Source of the DNA: Nocardioides cavernae
Lineage (GTDB): Bacteria > Actinomycetota > Actinomycetes > Propionibacteriales > Nocardioidaceae
Assembly: GCF_016907475.1 (NCBI RefSeq)
Contig: NZ_JAFBCA010000001.1
Coordinates: forward strand, 1,736,001 to 1,800,000
Reading direction: 5' to 3'
DNA length: 64,000 nucleotides
The notes under the pieces were generated by a model. The model was given only the letters and a program-made list of their open reading frames with translations, was not told the DNA's origin and ran no database searches. Positions 27,686 through 34,674 of this stretch are shown one piece after another. Both the position numbers and the translations under genes were made by a program. How positions within the stretch are numbered: the first letter of the stretch is position 1; the number at the start of each line of letters is the position of its first letter.

Positions 27686-28384
27686 TCACGCGCTATGGGC
27701 GGGTCGTGGAGCTCTGATGGCCAGATTGACAGCGAGAGACAGTTCGCCAATGAGCGAAGGGAGCAAGATCCAAGGGATGAGGCGGGCTAGGACGTCAGGG
27801 CTCAGGAAGGCGAGCAAACTGCTCGCGACGTAGCAGGCGCCTGCCATCAGCATGAGGACTCCTAGGGCGCGCGGTACCCGCCGCGTACGCAAGATCAGCA
27901 CTCCCAATAACGCGCAGAACGTGCCGAAGAAGATCAATCCGAGCGCCCACCCTGCGCCATACAGTTGAACGGCTAGGTAGGACCAGGCCGCCTTGTCGTG
28001 CGCGCTCACGATTTCGAAGGCAGCGCCTTCGTCAGCGAGCACGAGCGGCGTCGCTAGAAGTGTCAGCATGCTCGCTTCGATGGCGACGCTCAATAGCCCA
28101 AGGATCAGCATGAATCGCGGGAGGGCGCCCGTACCGGCCTTGAAGATGTCGAACAGGAGCAGGTTCACCAGTGCTGCCACGACGAGGTAGAGGACGTGCA
28201 CTGCAATCCCCCAGCGCCACAGCGTGTCGTGTTCGGCGAGTGCCGAGGCGGTGCCCATGACGTCGTCGGCGACGATCACGGACTGGCGAACGACGATCTC
28301 GGTGAACGCGCCGCACGCGATGACCGTGAGGTAGCACCATCCGGCCAAACGAAACGGGGGCGTCGCGACGGCGGCGTGCGGCAT
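27686..28384 (-). CDS. DUF4386 family membrane protein
   Basis: The 232-residue protein has six predicted transmembrane helices and the DUF4386 pattern: RLAGWCYLTVIACGAFTEIVVR at the N-terminus, LWRWGIAVHVLYLVVAALVNLLLF, then YGAGWALGLIFFGTFCALLGVLI and a last helix IPWILLPSLIGELSLAVNLAI. Its function is unknown. ATG 28384 follows GGAGTGAGG and lies four bases after the stop of the small upstream gene. It is the third gene of an operon led by a winged-helix regulator. The DNA is less GC-rich than the flanking core genes, consistent with acquisition. Confidence 0.82.
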   Translation of the reverse strand: MPHAAVATPPFRLAGWCYLTVIACGAFTEIVVRQSVIVADDVMGTASALAEHDTLWRWGIAVHVLYLVVAALVNLLLFDIFKAGTGALPRFMLILGLLSVAIEASMLTLLATPLVLADEGAAFEIVSAHDKAAWSYLAVQLYGAGWALGLIFFGTFCALLGVLILRTRRVPRALGVLMLMAGACYVASSLLAFLSPDVLARLIPWILLPSLIGELSLAVNLAIRAPRPAHSA

Positions 28385-28388
28385 GACC

Positions 28389-28679
28389 TCACTCCACGGT
28401 GCGGAGGATCTGTTCAATGGACGCGGAGCGCGACCTCATCTCGGACAGGTCGGCCGCAGCACGTTGCTGGGTGTCCAGGGTCTTCTCTGCCAGATGCTCG
28501 TAGCGGTGCACGAGTTGGTGCAGGTCGTCCTGCCGCGCGGCCTTGATCTTCGCGGTGCGGAGTTGAACGAACCCTGCAATTGCGAAACCGACGATGGCGG
28601 CGGCCGCAAGAGCGAGGGCTGTCACGGCGACTGCGTCCGGCCAACTGAACGTCTGCACTGCTGCCAATGAGCGCATCAT
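28389..28679 (-). CDS. Small single-pass membrane protein with a coiled coil
   Basis: This 96-residue protein has no recognised family. It has a short N-terminus, one transmembrane helix (AVAVTALALAAAAIVGFAIAGFV, about residues 15-38), and then a charged amphipathic helix to the end (LVHRYEHLAEKTLDTQQRAA...), probably a cytoplasmic coiled coil. AAGGAG lies just before the ATG. It sits between a winged-helix regulator and a DUF4386 gene, with very short gaps, so it is probably a functional partner of the DUF4386 protein. Confidence 0.72.
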   Translation of the reverse strand: MMRSLAAVQTFSWPDAVAVTALALAAAAIVGFAIAGFVQLRTAKIKAARQDDLHQLVHRYEHLAEKTLDTQQRAAADLSEMRSRSASIEQILRTVE

Positions 28680-28703
28680 GATCTCCTTCAGGATTCTGGG
28701 GCT

Positions 28704-29024
28704 CTAATGGCCCGGACTGGTGAGAGTTCGTGCGGCCGCCGCGATCGTCGCGGGGGTCAGGTGCAGATCCAGATCGCCCACTTCGTAGTACTTCAGGGCT
28801 TTGCCGTCGTCTGACAGTTCCAAAGTCCCAACAACCAGTCCGGCGGCTTCAAGGCGCTGCAGGTGCATGTGGAGAAGGGGACGGCTGACTTCGAGCTCGC
28901 GAGCCAAGTTGCTGACGTAGTCGCGACCCGTTGCCAGCCTCGCCAAGATCCGGAGCCGAATCGGGTTCGCCAACGCCGCAAGAAGGGCCAGCAGCTCCTC
29001 GCCGTCAGTCGTTCGCGTGTCCAA
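28704..29024 (-). CDS. ArsR-like winged-helix transcriptional regulator
   Basis: The 106-residue DNA-binding protein has the winged-helix core ALANPIRLRILARLATG, then YVSNLARELEVSRPLLHMHLQRLEAAGLV (recognition helix about 40-60) and the wing GTLELSDDGKALKYYEV. There is no cysteine pair for metals, so it is not a classical metal sensor. The start is TTG at 29024 with AAGGGG upstream; an overlapping ATG leads to a quick stop in another frame. It heads the operon with the small membrane protein and DUF4386, and a perfect palindrome lies 20 bases upstream, so it probably regulates its own operon. Confidence 0.82.
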   Translation of the reverse strand: MDTRTTDGEELLALLAALANPIRLRILARLATGRDYVSNLARELEVSRPLLHMHLQRLEAAGLVVGTLELSDDGKALKYYEVGDLDLHLTPATIAAAARTLTSPGH

Positions 29025-29043
29025 TCAACATCCCCTTACCCGT

Positions 29044-29059
29044 GTCAGAAAAGTCTGAC
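29044..29059. promoter_or_regulatory. Palindromic operator candidate
   Basis: GTCAGA and TCTGAC are perfect complements around AAAG, 20 bases upstream of the winged-helix regulator's start. The size and position fit the operator of a dimeric autoregulator. Confidence 0.5.
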
Positions 29060-29194
29060 GCATGCAAGACGTACATGTCAACGATTGCGATCCTTGTGGT
29101 CGACCAGCGACGACCTCCACCGCTACCTCTACGCCCTCCTCACCCCGGGTCGAGCTCAACGCCGACAGCGCTGCATCTCGTGCAACATCCACCG

Positions 29195-29400
29195 GTGAAC
29201 GCGGACCGATGGATCCAGCTGAGCCTGGGCTGGCACCTCTCCCCGCTCCGAGGCGCCAGCCAGACGGTCGTCTGGCGCGACGGGGCCACGGCCGGCAGCT
29301 ACAGCAACGCCGGCCTCCTCCCCGAGGCACACCTCGGAGTGATCGTCCTGAGCAACACCGGGCGGTGGATGCACTCGGTGTCCGACTCCTGTCCGCGCTT
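29195..29400 (+). pseudogene. Fragment of a serine beta-lactamase-like hydrolase
   Basis: The frame reads LGWHLSPLRGASQTVVWRDG then GSYSNAGLLPEAHLGVIVLSN, a recognisable stretch of the C-terminal half of class C beta-lactamase / penicillin-binding-protein-like hydrolases (the W-x-DG segment and the final LGVIVLSN strand). The SxxK and YxN motifs and the rest of the protein are missing on both sides, so it is a remnant. The surrounding 29,060-29,548 stretch contains nothing else I can support. Confidence 0.55.
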
Positions 29401-29548
29401 GCCAAGTCGACGCATTCATAACGCCCGCTCGCAGTCTCAAAGGGAGCGGACGGCAGCGCCTCGACGTCCGGACATGCCGCGACGAGTGCGTCAATCCGCC
29501 GCCTGTCGGCGCCGGTGCGACGACCGGATCTGCCGACGTCCGTTCAGA

Positions 29549-30118
29549 CTAGGGAGCCCAGTCCGCACCGTCCGCCCAATGCTCCGCAGCGTCCATGATC
29601 AGGTCGCAGACCGGGTCCTGCACCGCGTAGTAGGCGTCCACATCCTCTGGGTGTAGTCGGGACAGCGTCACCTTGATCTGGGCGTAAGCGGCGGCAGCAG
29701 GCGGCGAATGGCGCAGGTAGTCGCGGAACAACAGCGCGTACCGGGTGTTGGCTCGACCAGTTTCGCGGACATGTATGTGAGTGGGCCGCCACGACGCGGG
29801 GGCTCGGAAGTACCTCTTCTCCCACTCTGAAGGCTCCCTCTGATCGCCAGGCGGGACGTGGTCCCTGGTGATGTCGGTAGCCATTGCGCCGAGGCTCTCG
29901 AAAGCTGCGACCAACCTTCGGTCTGCCAGATCTGGAACGCTGACCTGCACGTCGATGATGTTCTTGGCAGCGAGCCCAGGCACCGAGGTTGAGCCGATGT
30001 GGTCGATGCGCGCTGCAACGTCACCCAGTCCTTCCTGCAGAGTGACTTTCACCTTCTCGAACTCAGAGGGCCACTGGTGGCTATAGGGCTGGATGACGAT
30101 CCGGCGAGGTTCGGCCAT
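29549..30118 (-). CDS. GrpB/UPF0157 family protein (nucleotidyltransferase fold)
   Basis: The 189-residue cytoplasmic protein matches the GrpB family. IVIQPYSHQWPSEFEKVKVTL leads, then RIDHIGSTSVPGLAAKNIIDVQVSV with the GS and the DxQ/D pair typical of the nucleotidyltransferase fold, then ekRYFRAP and a late DYLRHSPPAA. Some GrpB domains are fused to dephospho-CoA kinase, but the role of the free form is unknown. ATG 30118 is favoured over an upstream in-frame start because homologues begin close to the PYxxxWP motif. It lies next to an IS110 transposase in the accessory region. Confidence 0.85.
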   Translation of the reverse strand: MAEPRRIVIQPYSHQWPSEFEKVKVTLQEGLGDVAARIDHIGSTSVPGLAAKNIIDVQVSVPDLADRRLVAAFESLGAMATDITRDHVPPGDQREPSEWEKRYFRAPASWRPTHIHVRETGRANTRYALLFRDYLRHSPPAAAAYAQIKVTLSRLHPEDVDAYYAVQDPVCDLIMDAAEHWADGADWAP

Positions 30119-30202
30119 GGCCAGAAGTCTGGCATCGGGTCCCGACACGCCCGACCACCCGGATCTGCCGCTGATGGTGCGCAGATCTGGCTCCCCTCTG
30201 TG

Positions 30203-31393
30203 TCAAGACGCTGCGGGAAGCGGGGTTCTAGGATCGGTGGTGGCGGGTCCGGGAAGTGACTTGTCCGAAGAGCCGGTGTGGGGCTGTGAGCCGGTCGCGC
30301 TGGAGTCAGAGTCGTTGCCCCGGTGTCCTCCCGGGCCCGTCCCTTCGAGTGGTGGGGAAGATCGGACGGCGTCGTCGAGCATGGTCTTGAAGACGATGTC
30401 GGACAGCCGGCGTTTGACGCAGCGCATCGCTTCCATCGGCGCCTTGCCGTCGGCCTTCTTGCGGTCGTAGTACTCGCGCCCGGGCGTCGGGTTGCGGAGC
30501 TGGACGCGGGCCATGGTGTGCAGCACGCGGTTGATCTGACGGTTCCCGGCACGCGACAACCGGTGGCGCGTGTGGTCCCCGGAGGATGCGTCGATTGGGG
30601 CCGTGCCGTTCCAGGACGCGAAGTGCGCCTTGTTCGGGAACCGAGTGATGTCACCGACCTCAACCAACAAGCGCGCGGCGCCAGTAGGGCCGATGCCGTG
30701 CAGGTCCAGCAGTCCGGTGCCGGTGGCCGCGACCAGCTCGGTGAGCTCCTTGTTCGCGGCCTTCTTCCGCGCGTAGATCCGTTCCAGGTCCGCAACCAGC
30801 TCCGCGGCCACGCGCCGTCGGGTCTTGCCGACCACATCGCGTGGACGGACCTTGGCCAGCAGCGCCTTCGCCTGAGCCGCGGACAGGTCCCGCTTCGCAC
30901 CGCCCGGGATCAGCTCGAGCAGCAGCTGGTGCAGCTGCGAGGTCTTGCGGCTGTGCTCCTCACCCAGCGAACGACGGCGGTCGACCAGCAGACGTAGGAC
31001 CGCGAGCTGCTCGTCATTCACGACCGGCCGCAACCCGGCCATCCGGGTCCCGACCAGCGCGACCGAGTGGGCGTCAGTGGCGTCGGTCTTGCGTCCCTGA
31101 CCGGTCGCGAACACCCTCGTGCGCGCGGACAGCTTCGGCGGGACGTCGACGACGTCCTCGCCCGCGGCGAGCAGCCGAACTGCGACGTGATGCCCGATGC
31201 CGGAGCAGCCTTCGATCGCCCAGACACGATCAGGGAACTGGCTGACATAGCGCCCCATGTCGGCGAACCCGGCTTCGTCAGTGCCGTATCGGCCGCCACC
31301 GAGGACGGTGTCGTCGGCTGTCATCACCTCGATCGTCACCGACCGTTTGTGTGGGTCCATCCCGATCACCACACGACCGCTTTCGTCCTTCAT
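30203..31393 (-). CDS. IS110 family DEDD transposase
   Basis: This is the recombinase of the insertion sequence, 396 residues. The N-terminal RuvC-like DEDD domain shows VIGMDPHKRSVTIEV (first Asp), WAIEGCSGIGHHVA (Glu) and KTDATDAHSVALV (Asp pair). A coiled coil follows (about 130-220). The C-terminal Tnp domain has LLDLHGIGPTGAARLLVEVGD and ASWNGTAPIDASSGDHTRHRLSRAGNRQINRVLH, with a candidate serine nucleophile in the SSG segment. The last 50 residues are a Ser/Pro/Gly-rich tail. The reading frame is intact, so the element may still be active. Confidence 0.92.
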   Translation of the reverse strand: MKDESGRVVIGMDPHKRSVTIEVMTADDTVLGGGRYGTDEAGFADMGRYVSQFPDRVWAIEGCSGIGHHVAVRLLAAGEDVVDVPPKLSARTRVFATGQGRKTDATDAHSVALVGTRMAGLRPVVNDEQLAVLRLLVDRRRSLGEEHSRKTSQLHQLLLELIPGGAKRDLSAAQAKALLAKVRPRDVVGKTRRRVAAELVADLERIYARKKAANKELTELVAATGTGLLDLHGIGPTGAARLLVEVGDITRFPNKAHFASWNGTAPIDASSGDHTRHRLSRAGNRQINRVLHTMARVQLRNPTPGREYYDRKKADGKAPMEAMRCVKRRLSDIVFKTMLDDAVRSSPPLEGTGPGGHRGNDSDSSATGSQPHTGSSDKSLPGPATTDPRTPLPAAS

Positions 31394-31616
31394 CAGCTCC
31401 TCCGATCCTCGAAACCTGTTCGGTTGTCGAGCCGGGAGGGCAACGCTGCTTCGAGCTGGACAAACCCCTCTTGAGCCTCTCCTGGCCCTGGCGACGCCCG
31501 GGACCGCGCAGGCCAGATGAGAGCCACACGACCAGCGTGGGCAGCCGATGTGAGAGCGACGACCCGGGCGCCTGGACCGAGCCTCGCCAGACTCGGTCCT
31601 GCCGTCAATGAAACAA
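31394..31616 (-). ncRNA. Candidate bridge RNA region of the IS110 element
   Basis: This 5' non-coding segment of the transposase gene has no supported coding content. On the minus strand it contains a perfect eight-base stem, GGACCGAG with CTCGGTCC (31599-31574, ten-base loop), near the presumed left end, and further GC-rich complementary segments. IS110-group elements are known to encode a structured guide (bridge) RNA in this position. Identity here rests on position and one clear stem only. Confidence 0.35.
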
Positions 31617-31715
31617 GCAGCCGATGTCCGGATACCTGGGACTCAGCCAGCGATCTGTCGCTCGCGCGCTGGCGCTGACGACCGGAGCGCCGACAAGTTC
31701 TGCGAAACTCAGCGG

Positions 31716-31913
31716 ATGGCGCGCACTGATGACGAGAAGTGGCTCGTCGTCGACGGCCGGCGCTGGCGGCGCACCGACCCGGCACTCCCGGGCGACGCGC
31801 TCGCGCGCATGAACTCACACCTCGGCCGCGGCCGCAGCGGCGTACGGACCGCAGCGAACGACGCCGCGCTCGACGCGCTCGACGACTCCGGACGCAAGGA
31901 CCAGGAGCGGTAG
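31716..31913 (+). CDS. Small conserved actinobacterial protein
   Basis: This 65-residue soluble protein begins MARTDDEKWLVVDGRRWRRTDP. That matches a small family often labelled 'biopolymer transporter Tol' in actinobacterial genomes, a label without functional support. The core KWLVVDGRRWRR(T)DP is the recognisable part, followed by a helical tail rich in Ala, Asp and Arg. Its stop is immediately followed by the ATG of the PASTA-like gene, so the two are probably co-translated. ATG 31716 follows AGCGG; an upstream in-frame ATG would extend into the IS5' region. Confidence 0.65.
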   Translation: MARTDDEKWLVVDGRRWRRTDPALPGDALARMNSHLGRGRSGVRTAANDAALDALDDSGRKDQER

Positions 31914-32954
31914 ATGGACCTCCAGGACTACCGAGCTGCGCGCCACCGGACACTCGTCGAGATGGCGACCGAGCTCGGCGTGCCGGCGGACCGCGCAGCG
32001 GCGGTGGTCGATCGCGTGATCGAGGACCAGCGACGCCGCATCGTGCGCTCCGCCGACCCCGACCAGGTCGTCGTTCCCGCACTGCGTGAGGAGGTGCTCG
32101 GCGGGCGGTCTCGCTTCCCCTCGCTCGCCATCTTCGTGCTCGTCGCCGCCGTCGCGGCGGCGTTCGCGGTCACGATCCTGACCGGTCCGCCCGACCCCGA
32201 GACGGTCGAGCGGAGGGCCGCGACGGTGCCTGCCCTCGTAGGTCTCACCTCCGCCGAGGCCGTCAGCGCGCTGGGGCGCGCCGGCATCTTGTCGCGGGTC
32301 GACCCGGCGCCCCAGTGTGATCCGGCCGGGCAGGTGCTGGGGTCCGTGCCGCCTTCCGGCGACACGGTCCGGCTCGACGAGGTCGTGGTCGTCATCGCGA
32401 CGGCGACCCCGTCATGGAGCTGCCCTGCCGACGCCGCAGGCCGCGTCCAGGCGTGGGCGTTCCTGCGCTTCCTGGTCTCCGGCTCGGCCCGCCCGCACCT
32501 CGCGCCCGAGGTGCGGCTCTACGTCGACGGGAACGCGGCCGGGACGGCCGACGGGACCCACTCGGCCACCTCGCCCGACTGGCGTTGGCGCGTGCGCGAC
32601 CCCGTCGTGGCCCACGCGGTGCGCCCCGTGGCCAACGACCTCGGACAGCCGGTCGTCTCGATCACCAGTGGACCGCCACCGCCCACCACGTGCGGCCTCC
32701 CCACGCCGAGCCCGTCCGGTGTCGCTGGGGCTCCCACCCGGGTAGTGCTCACATCCAGCGGCGCAGGACCCGGCGACGGATCGGGAGACGGACAGGGCGA
32801 CGGACCGGGGCTCGAGTGCCAGCTCACGATCGACCTCTTCAAGGACGACGGCGGAGCCATCGCGGTCGTCTCCGTGACCGTTCCCGGCGGCAGCGGTCTC
32901 GGACCACCGCCCTGGGTACGAACCCGCGACGACCGGGACGCACTCGACGACTGA
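31914..32954 (+). CDS. Membrane-anchored protein with a PASTA-like domain
   Basis: The 346-residue protein begins with a cytoplasmic helical part of about 65 residues (YRAARHRTLVEMATELGVPADRAA). One transmembrane helix follows (SLAIFVLVAAVAAAFAVTIL, about 67-87). Then comes an extracellular PASTA-type module (VPALVGLTSAEAVSALGRAGIL, then GSVPPSGDTVRLDEVVVVIA, about 105-162) and a domain of unknown type with two to four cysteines, including a Gly/Asp linker (GPGDGSGDGQGDG). PASTA modules bind muropeptides or cell-wall material in kinases and PBPs. No kinase domain is present here, so the role is open. The start abuts the preceding stop. Confidence 0.75.
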   Translation: MDLQDYRAARHRTLVEMATELGVPADRAAAVVDRVIEDQRRRIVRSADPDQVVVPALREEVLGGRSRFPSLAIFVLVAAVAAAFAVTILTGPPDPETVERRAATVPALVGLTSAEAVSALGRAGILSRVDPAPQCDPAGQVLGSVPPSGDTVRLDEVVVVIATATPSWSCPADAAGRVQAWAFLRFLVSGSARPHLAPEVRLYVDGNAAGTADGTHSATSPDWRWRVRDPVVAHAVRPVANDLGQPVVSITSGPPPPTTCGLPTPSPSGVAGAPTRVVLTSSGAGPGDGSGDGQGDGPGLECQLTIDLFKDDGGAIAVVSVTVPGGSGLGPPPWVRTRDDRDALDD

Positions 32955-32985
32955 CCGCTGGCGTGCTCGGTGGGTGACCGAGTCC

Positions 32986-33017
32986 GGTCCGCGGTACGGA
33001 CCTGGCCCGGCGGGCCA
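32986..33017. terminator. Twin hairpins after the PASTA-like gene
   Basis: GGTCCG/CGGACC (32986-33002, loop of five) is followed directly by TGGCCC/GGGCCA (33003-33017, loop of three), 31 bases after the stop. The rest of 33,018-33,230 shows nothing I can support. Confidence 0.5.
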
Positions 33018-33268
33018 GCTGCACGGAAGCCCGCCGATCGGCTGGCGGGAACGCGGGGCACCGAAGCGCGCACGACGTCCCGCGAACGAAGTGCCCGCCG
33101 GCGACCGTGGTTGACCGCCACGCCATCGAACGTGCGCCTCTCCGCCGCCTGACGGGCTGCCAGCCAGCGCTCGCGACGGCGGCGCCCCGCCTCCTTCCAG
33201 CCTCGCCCATGGTGGGCCGCGACGGCACGCAAACTAGGATTCGCGCTTCGCCCCGAGAGGACCTGTAC

Positions 33269-33565
33269 ATGGCTACCGACTACGACGCATCCCGCAAGAC
33301 CGAAGAAGAGCAGAAGGAGGAGAGTCTCGAGGCCCGCCGCCTCACCTCGGGTGAGCAGGACAAGACCTCGGGGAAGGTAGACGAGGACGAGACCGAGCTG
33401 GCTGAGTCATACGAGCTCCCTGGCGCTGATCTGTCGCACGAAACGCTCTCCGTCGAGGTCGTGCCGAAGCAGACAGGTGAGTTCACGTGCACGTCCTGCT
33501 TCCTGGTGCAGCACGATTCCCGACGATCCTCGCCTGCTGTCGACCTCTGTGCCGACTGCGCCTAG
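33269..33565 (+). CDS. DUF4193 family zinc-ribbon protein
   Basis: This small actinobacterial protein of 98 residues has an unknown function. It starts MATDYDASRKTEEE, has an acidic middle (VDEDETELAESYELPGADLS), then a core EVVPKQTGEFTCTSCFLVQH and a terminal CADCA. The two CxxC pairs can bind zinc. This is the normal length and layout of DUF4193. ATG 33269 has GAGAGGA upstream, and a TAGGAT box lies about 30 bases earlier (33234-33239). DUF4193 genes are usually core, so this copy in a region with mobile DNA may be an extra paralogue. Confidence 0.85.
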   Translation: MATDYDASRKTEEEQKEESLEARRLTSGEQDKTSGKVDEDETELAESYELPGADLSHETLSVEVVPKQTGEFTCTSCFLVQHDSRRSSPAVDLCADCA

Positions 33566-33697
33566 GGTGCCGGTCCATCCTCTCGACACGCGCGTTCTTG
33601 CGCAGCTGACGGCCCGTAGCCAAGCATCCGGATCCGCCTGAGCCCGCACCGATGTCCGATGCGAGCGCCGCGGGACTTCGCCGACGGCTCCGGCTCG

Positions 33698-33703
33698 TAA
33701 TGT
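33698..33703 (+). promoter_or_regulatory. -10 box of the leaderless SDR gene
   Basis: TAATGT is followed by six bases and ATG 33710, with no ribosome site. Confidence 0.5.
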
Positions 33704-33709
33704 GGGCGA

Positions 33710-34444
33710 ATGGCTACCTCTGGAGTCGCGGTCGTGACTGGTGCTTCGCGAGGTCTTGGCGCGGCGATCGCTCTGCGACTTGCGGCCGATGGGAGGCCGG
33801 TTGCGGTCAACTACCTCCGTGGTCGCGAGGCGGCAGAGTCCGTTGCCGAACGGATCAGGGAGGCCGGTGGTGTGGCCGAGGCGTTCGGCGCTGACGTCGT
33901 CACTGAGGACGGGGTAGCCGGCCTGTTTGCGGATGTCACCAGAGCGCTCGGTCCGGTCACGGCGGTCGTCGCCAATGCCACAGGTCCGCAGCCAGAAGTG
34001 AGCGTCGTCGACCTGACCTGGCGCACTCATCTCGACCAGCTGGAGTTCTTCGTCAAGAGTCCCACTCTGCTCGTTCAGGCAGCCCTTCCGAGCATGCGGT
34101 CGACCGGCGGCGGGCGGGTCATCCTGATTGGTTCCGACCTCGCGGATCGAGCTGCGCCCCTCATGTCGGCGTATGTGGCAGCAAAGAACGCCCAGATCGG
34201 GCTCACCAAGGTGTGGGCGAAGGAACTCGGCCCGGCCGGCATCACCGTCAACCTCGTCCAACCCGGATGGATCCCAGTCGAGCGCCACGCCGGTGTCGAC
34301 TCCGAGTCCTACGCCGCTGAGGTCCCATTGCGACGGATGGGTACGCCGGATGACGTTGCCGCGATGGTTGGGCATCTGGCATCGGACGCTGGCGGCTTCA
34401 TCACTGGCCAGCGCATCACGGTCAACGGTGGGCACGTGATCTAG
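33710..34444 (+). CDS. SDR family NAD(P)-dependent oxidoreductase
   Basis: This classical short-chain dehydrogenase/reductase has 244 residues. It has the cofactor motif TGASRGLG (about 10-17), NATG in place of the usual NNAG (about 90), the catalytic Ser in VILIGSDLADR, and YVAAKN with the catalytic Tyr and Lys. QPGWIP (in place of the usual PG motif) and DVAAMVGHLASDAGGFITGQRITVNGG complete the fold. It resembles FabG-type 3-oxoacyl reductases, but the substrate cannot be read. The gene is probably monocistronic. The N-to-A change in NNAG occurs elsewhere and need not abolish activity. Confidence 0.88.
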   Translation: MATSGVAVVTGASRGLGAAIALRLAADGRPVAVNYLRGREAAESVAERIREAGGVAEAFGADVVTEDGVAGLFADVTRALGPVTAVVANATGPQPEVSVVDLTWRTHLDQLEFFVKSPTLLVQAALPSMRSTGGGRVILIGSDLADRAAPLMSAYVAAKNAQIGLTKVWAKELGPAGITVNLVQPGWIPVERHAGVDSESYAAEVPLRRMGTPDDVAAMVGHLASDAGGFITGQRITVNGGHVI

Positions 34445-34499
34445 GACCCCGACCGACAACCGCGTCGGACTTGGATGATGGTGCCCGGGCCGACGTCAT

Positions 34500-34543
34500 C
34501 CGGATCTGCCGCGTTGTGGGCTTGTCCTCACCCGGATCTGCCT
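34500..34543. repeat. Two copies of the CCGGATCTGCC repeat
   Basis: CCGGATCTGCC occurs at 34500-34510 and 34532-34542. Two more copies lie at 29524-29534 and 30159-30169, flanking the GrpB gene. All four are intergenic within the accessory region. The function is unknown. The remaining 34,445-34,674 gap shows nothing else. Confidence 0.4.
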
Positions 34544-34674
34544 CGACTCGAGCACTCATGCTGATGAGCGATCAAACCGGACGGCAGATTCGATGACGCC
34601 TTGCAGCGCGCCTTCCCCGGCGCCGCTCCAGCCGTTCCTACTGTGGATTCGGCTGCCTGGGACGGGAGGGCGAG

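Larger units (their letters stand above)
30203..31616 (-). mobile_element. IS110-family insertion sequence (ends approximate)
   Basis: The element consists of the IS110-type transposase gene and the non-coding segment in front of it, up to the next gene's leader. IS110 elements lack long terminal inverted repeats, so the borders cannot be fixed by eye; these coordinates are only the minimum transposase-plus-5'-region. A single copy is visible in the window. Confidence 0.6.

Noticed and set aside
31608..31715. An N-terminal extension of the small conserved protein into the IS upstream region
   Set aside because: The conserved family starts at MARTDDEK; the extension would be IS-derived sequence.
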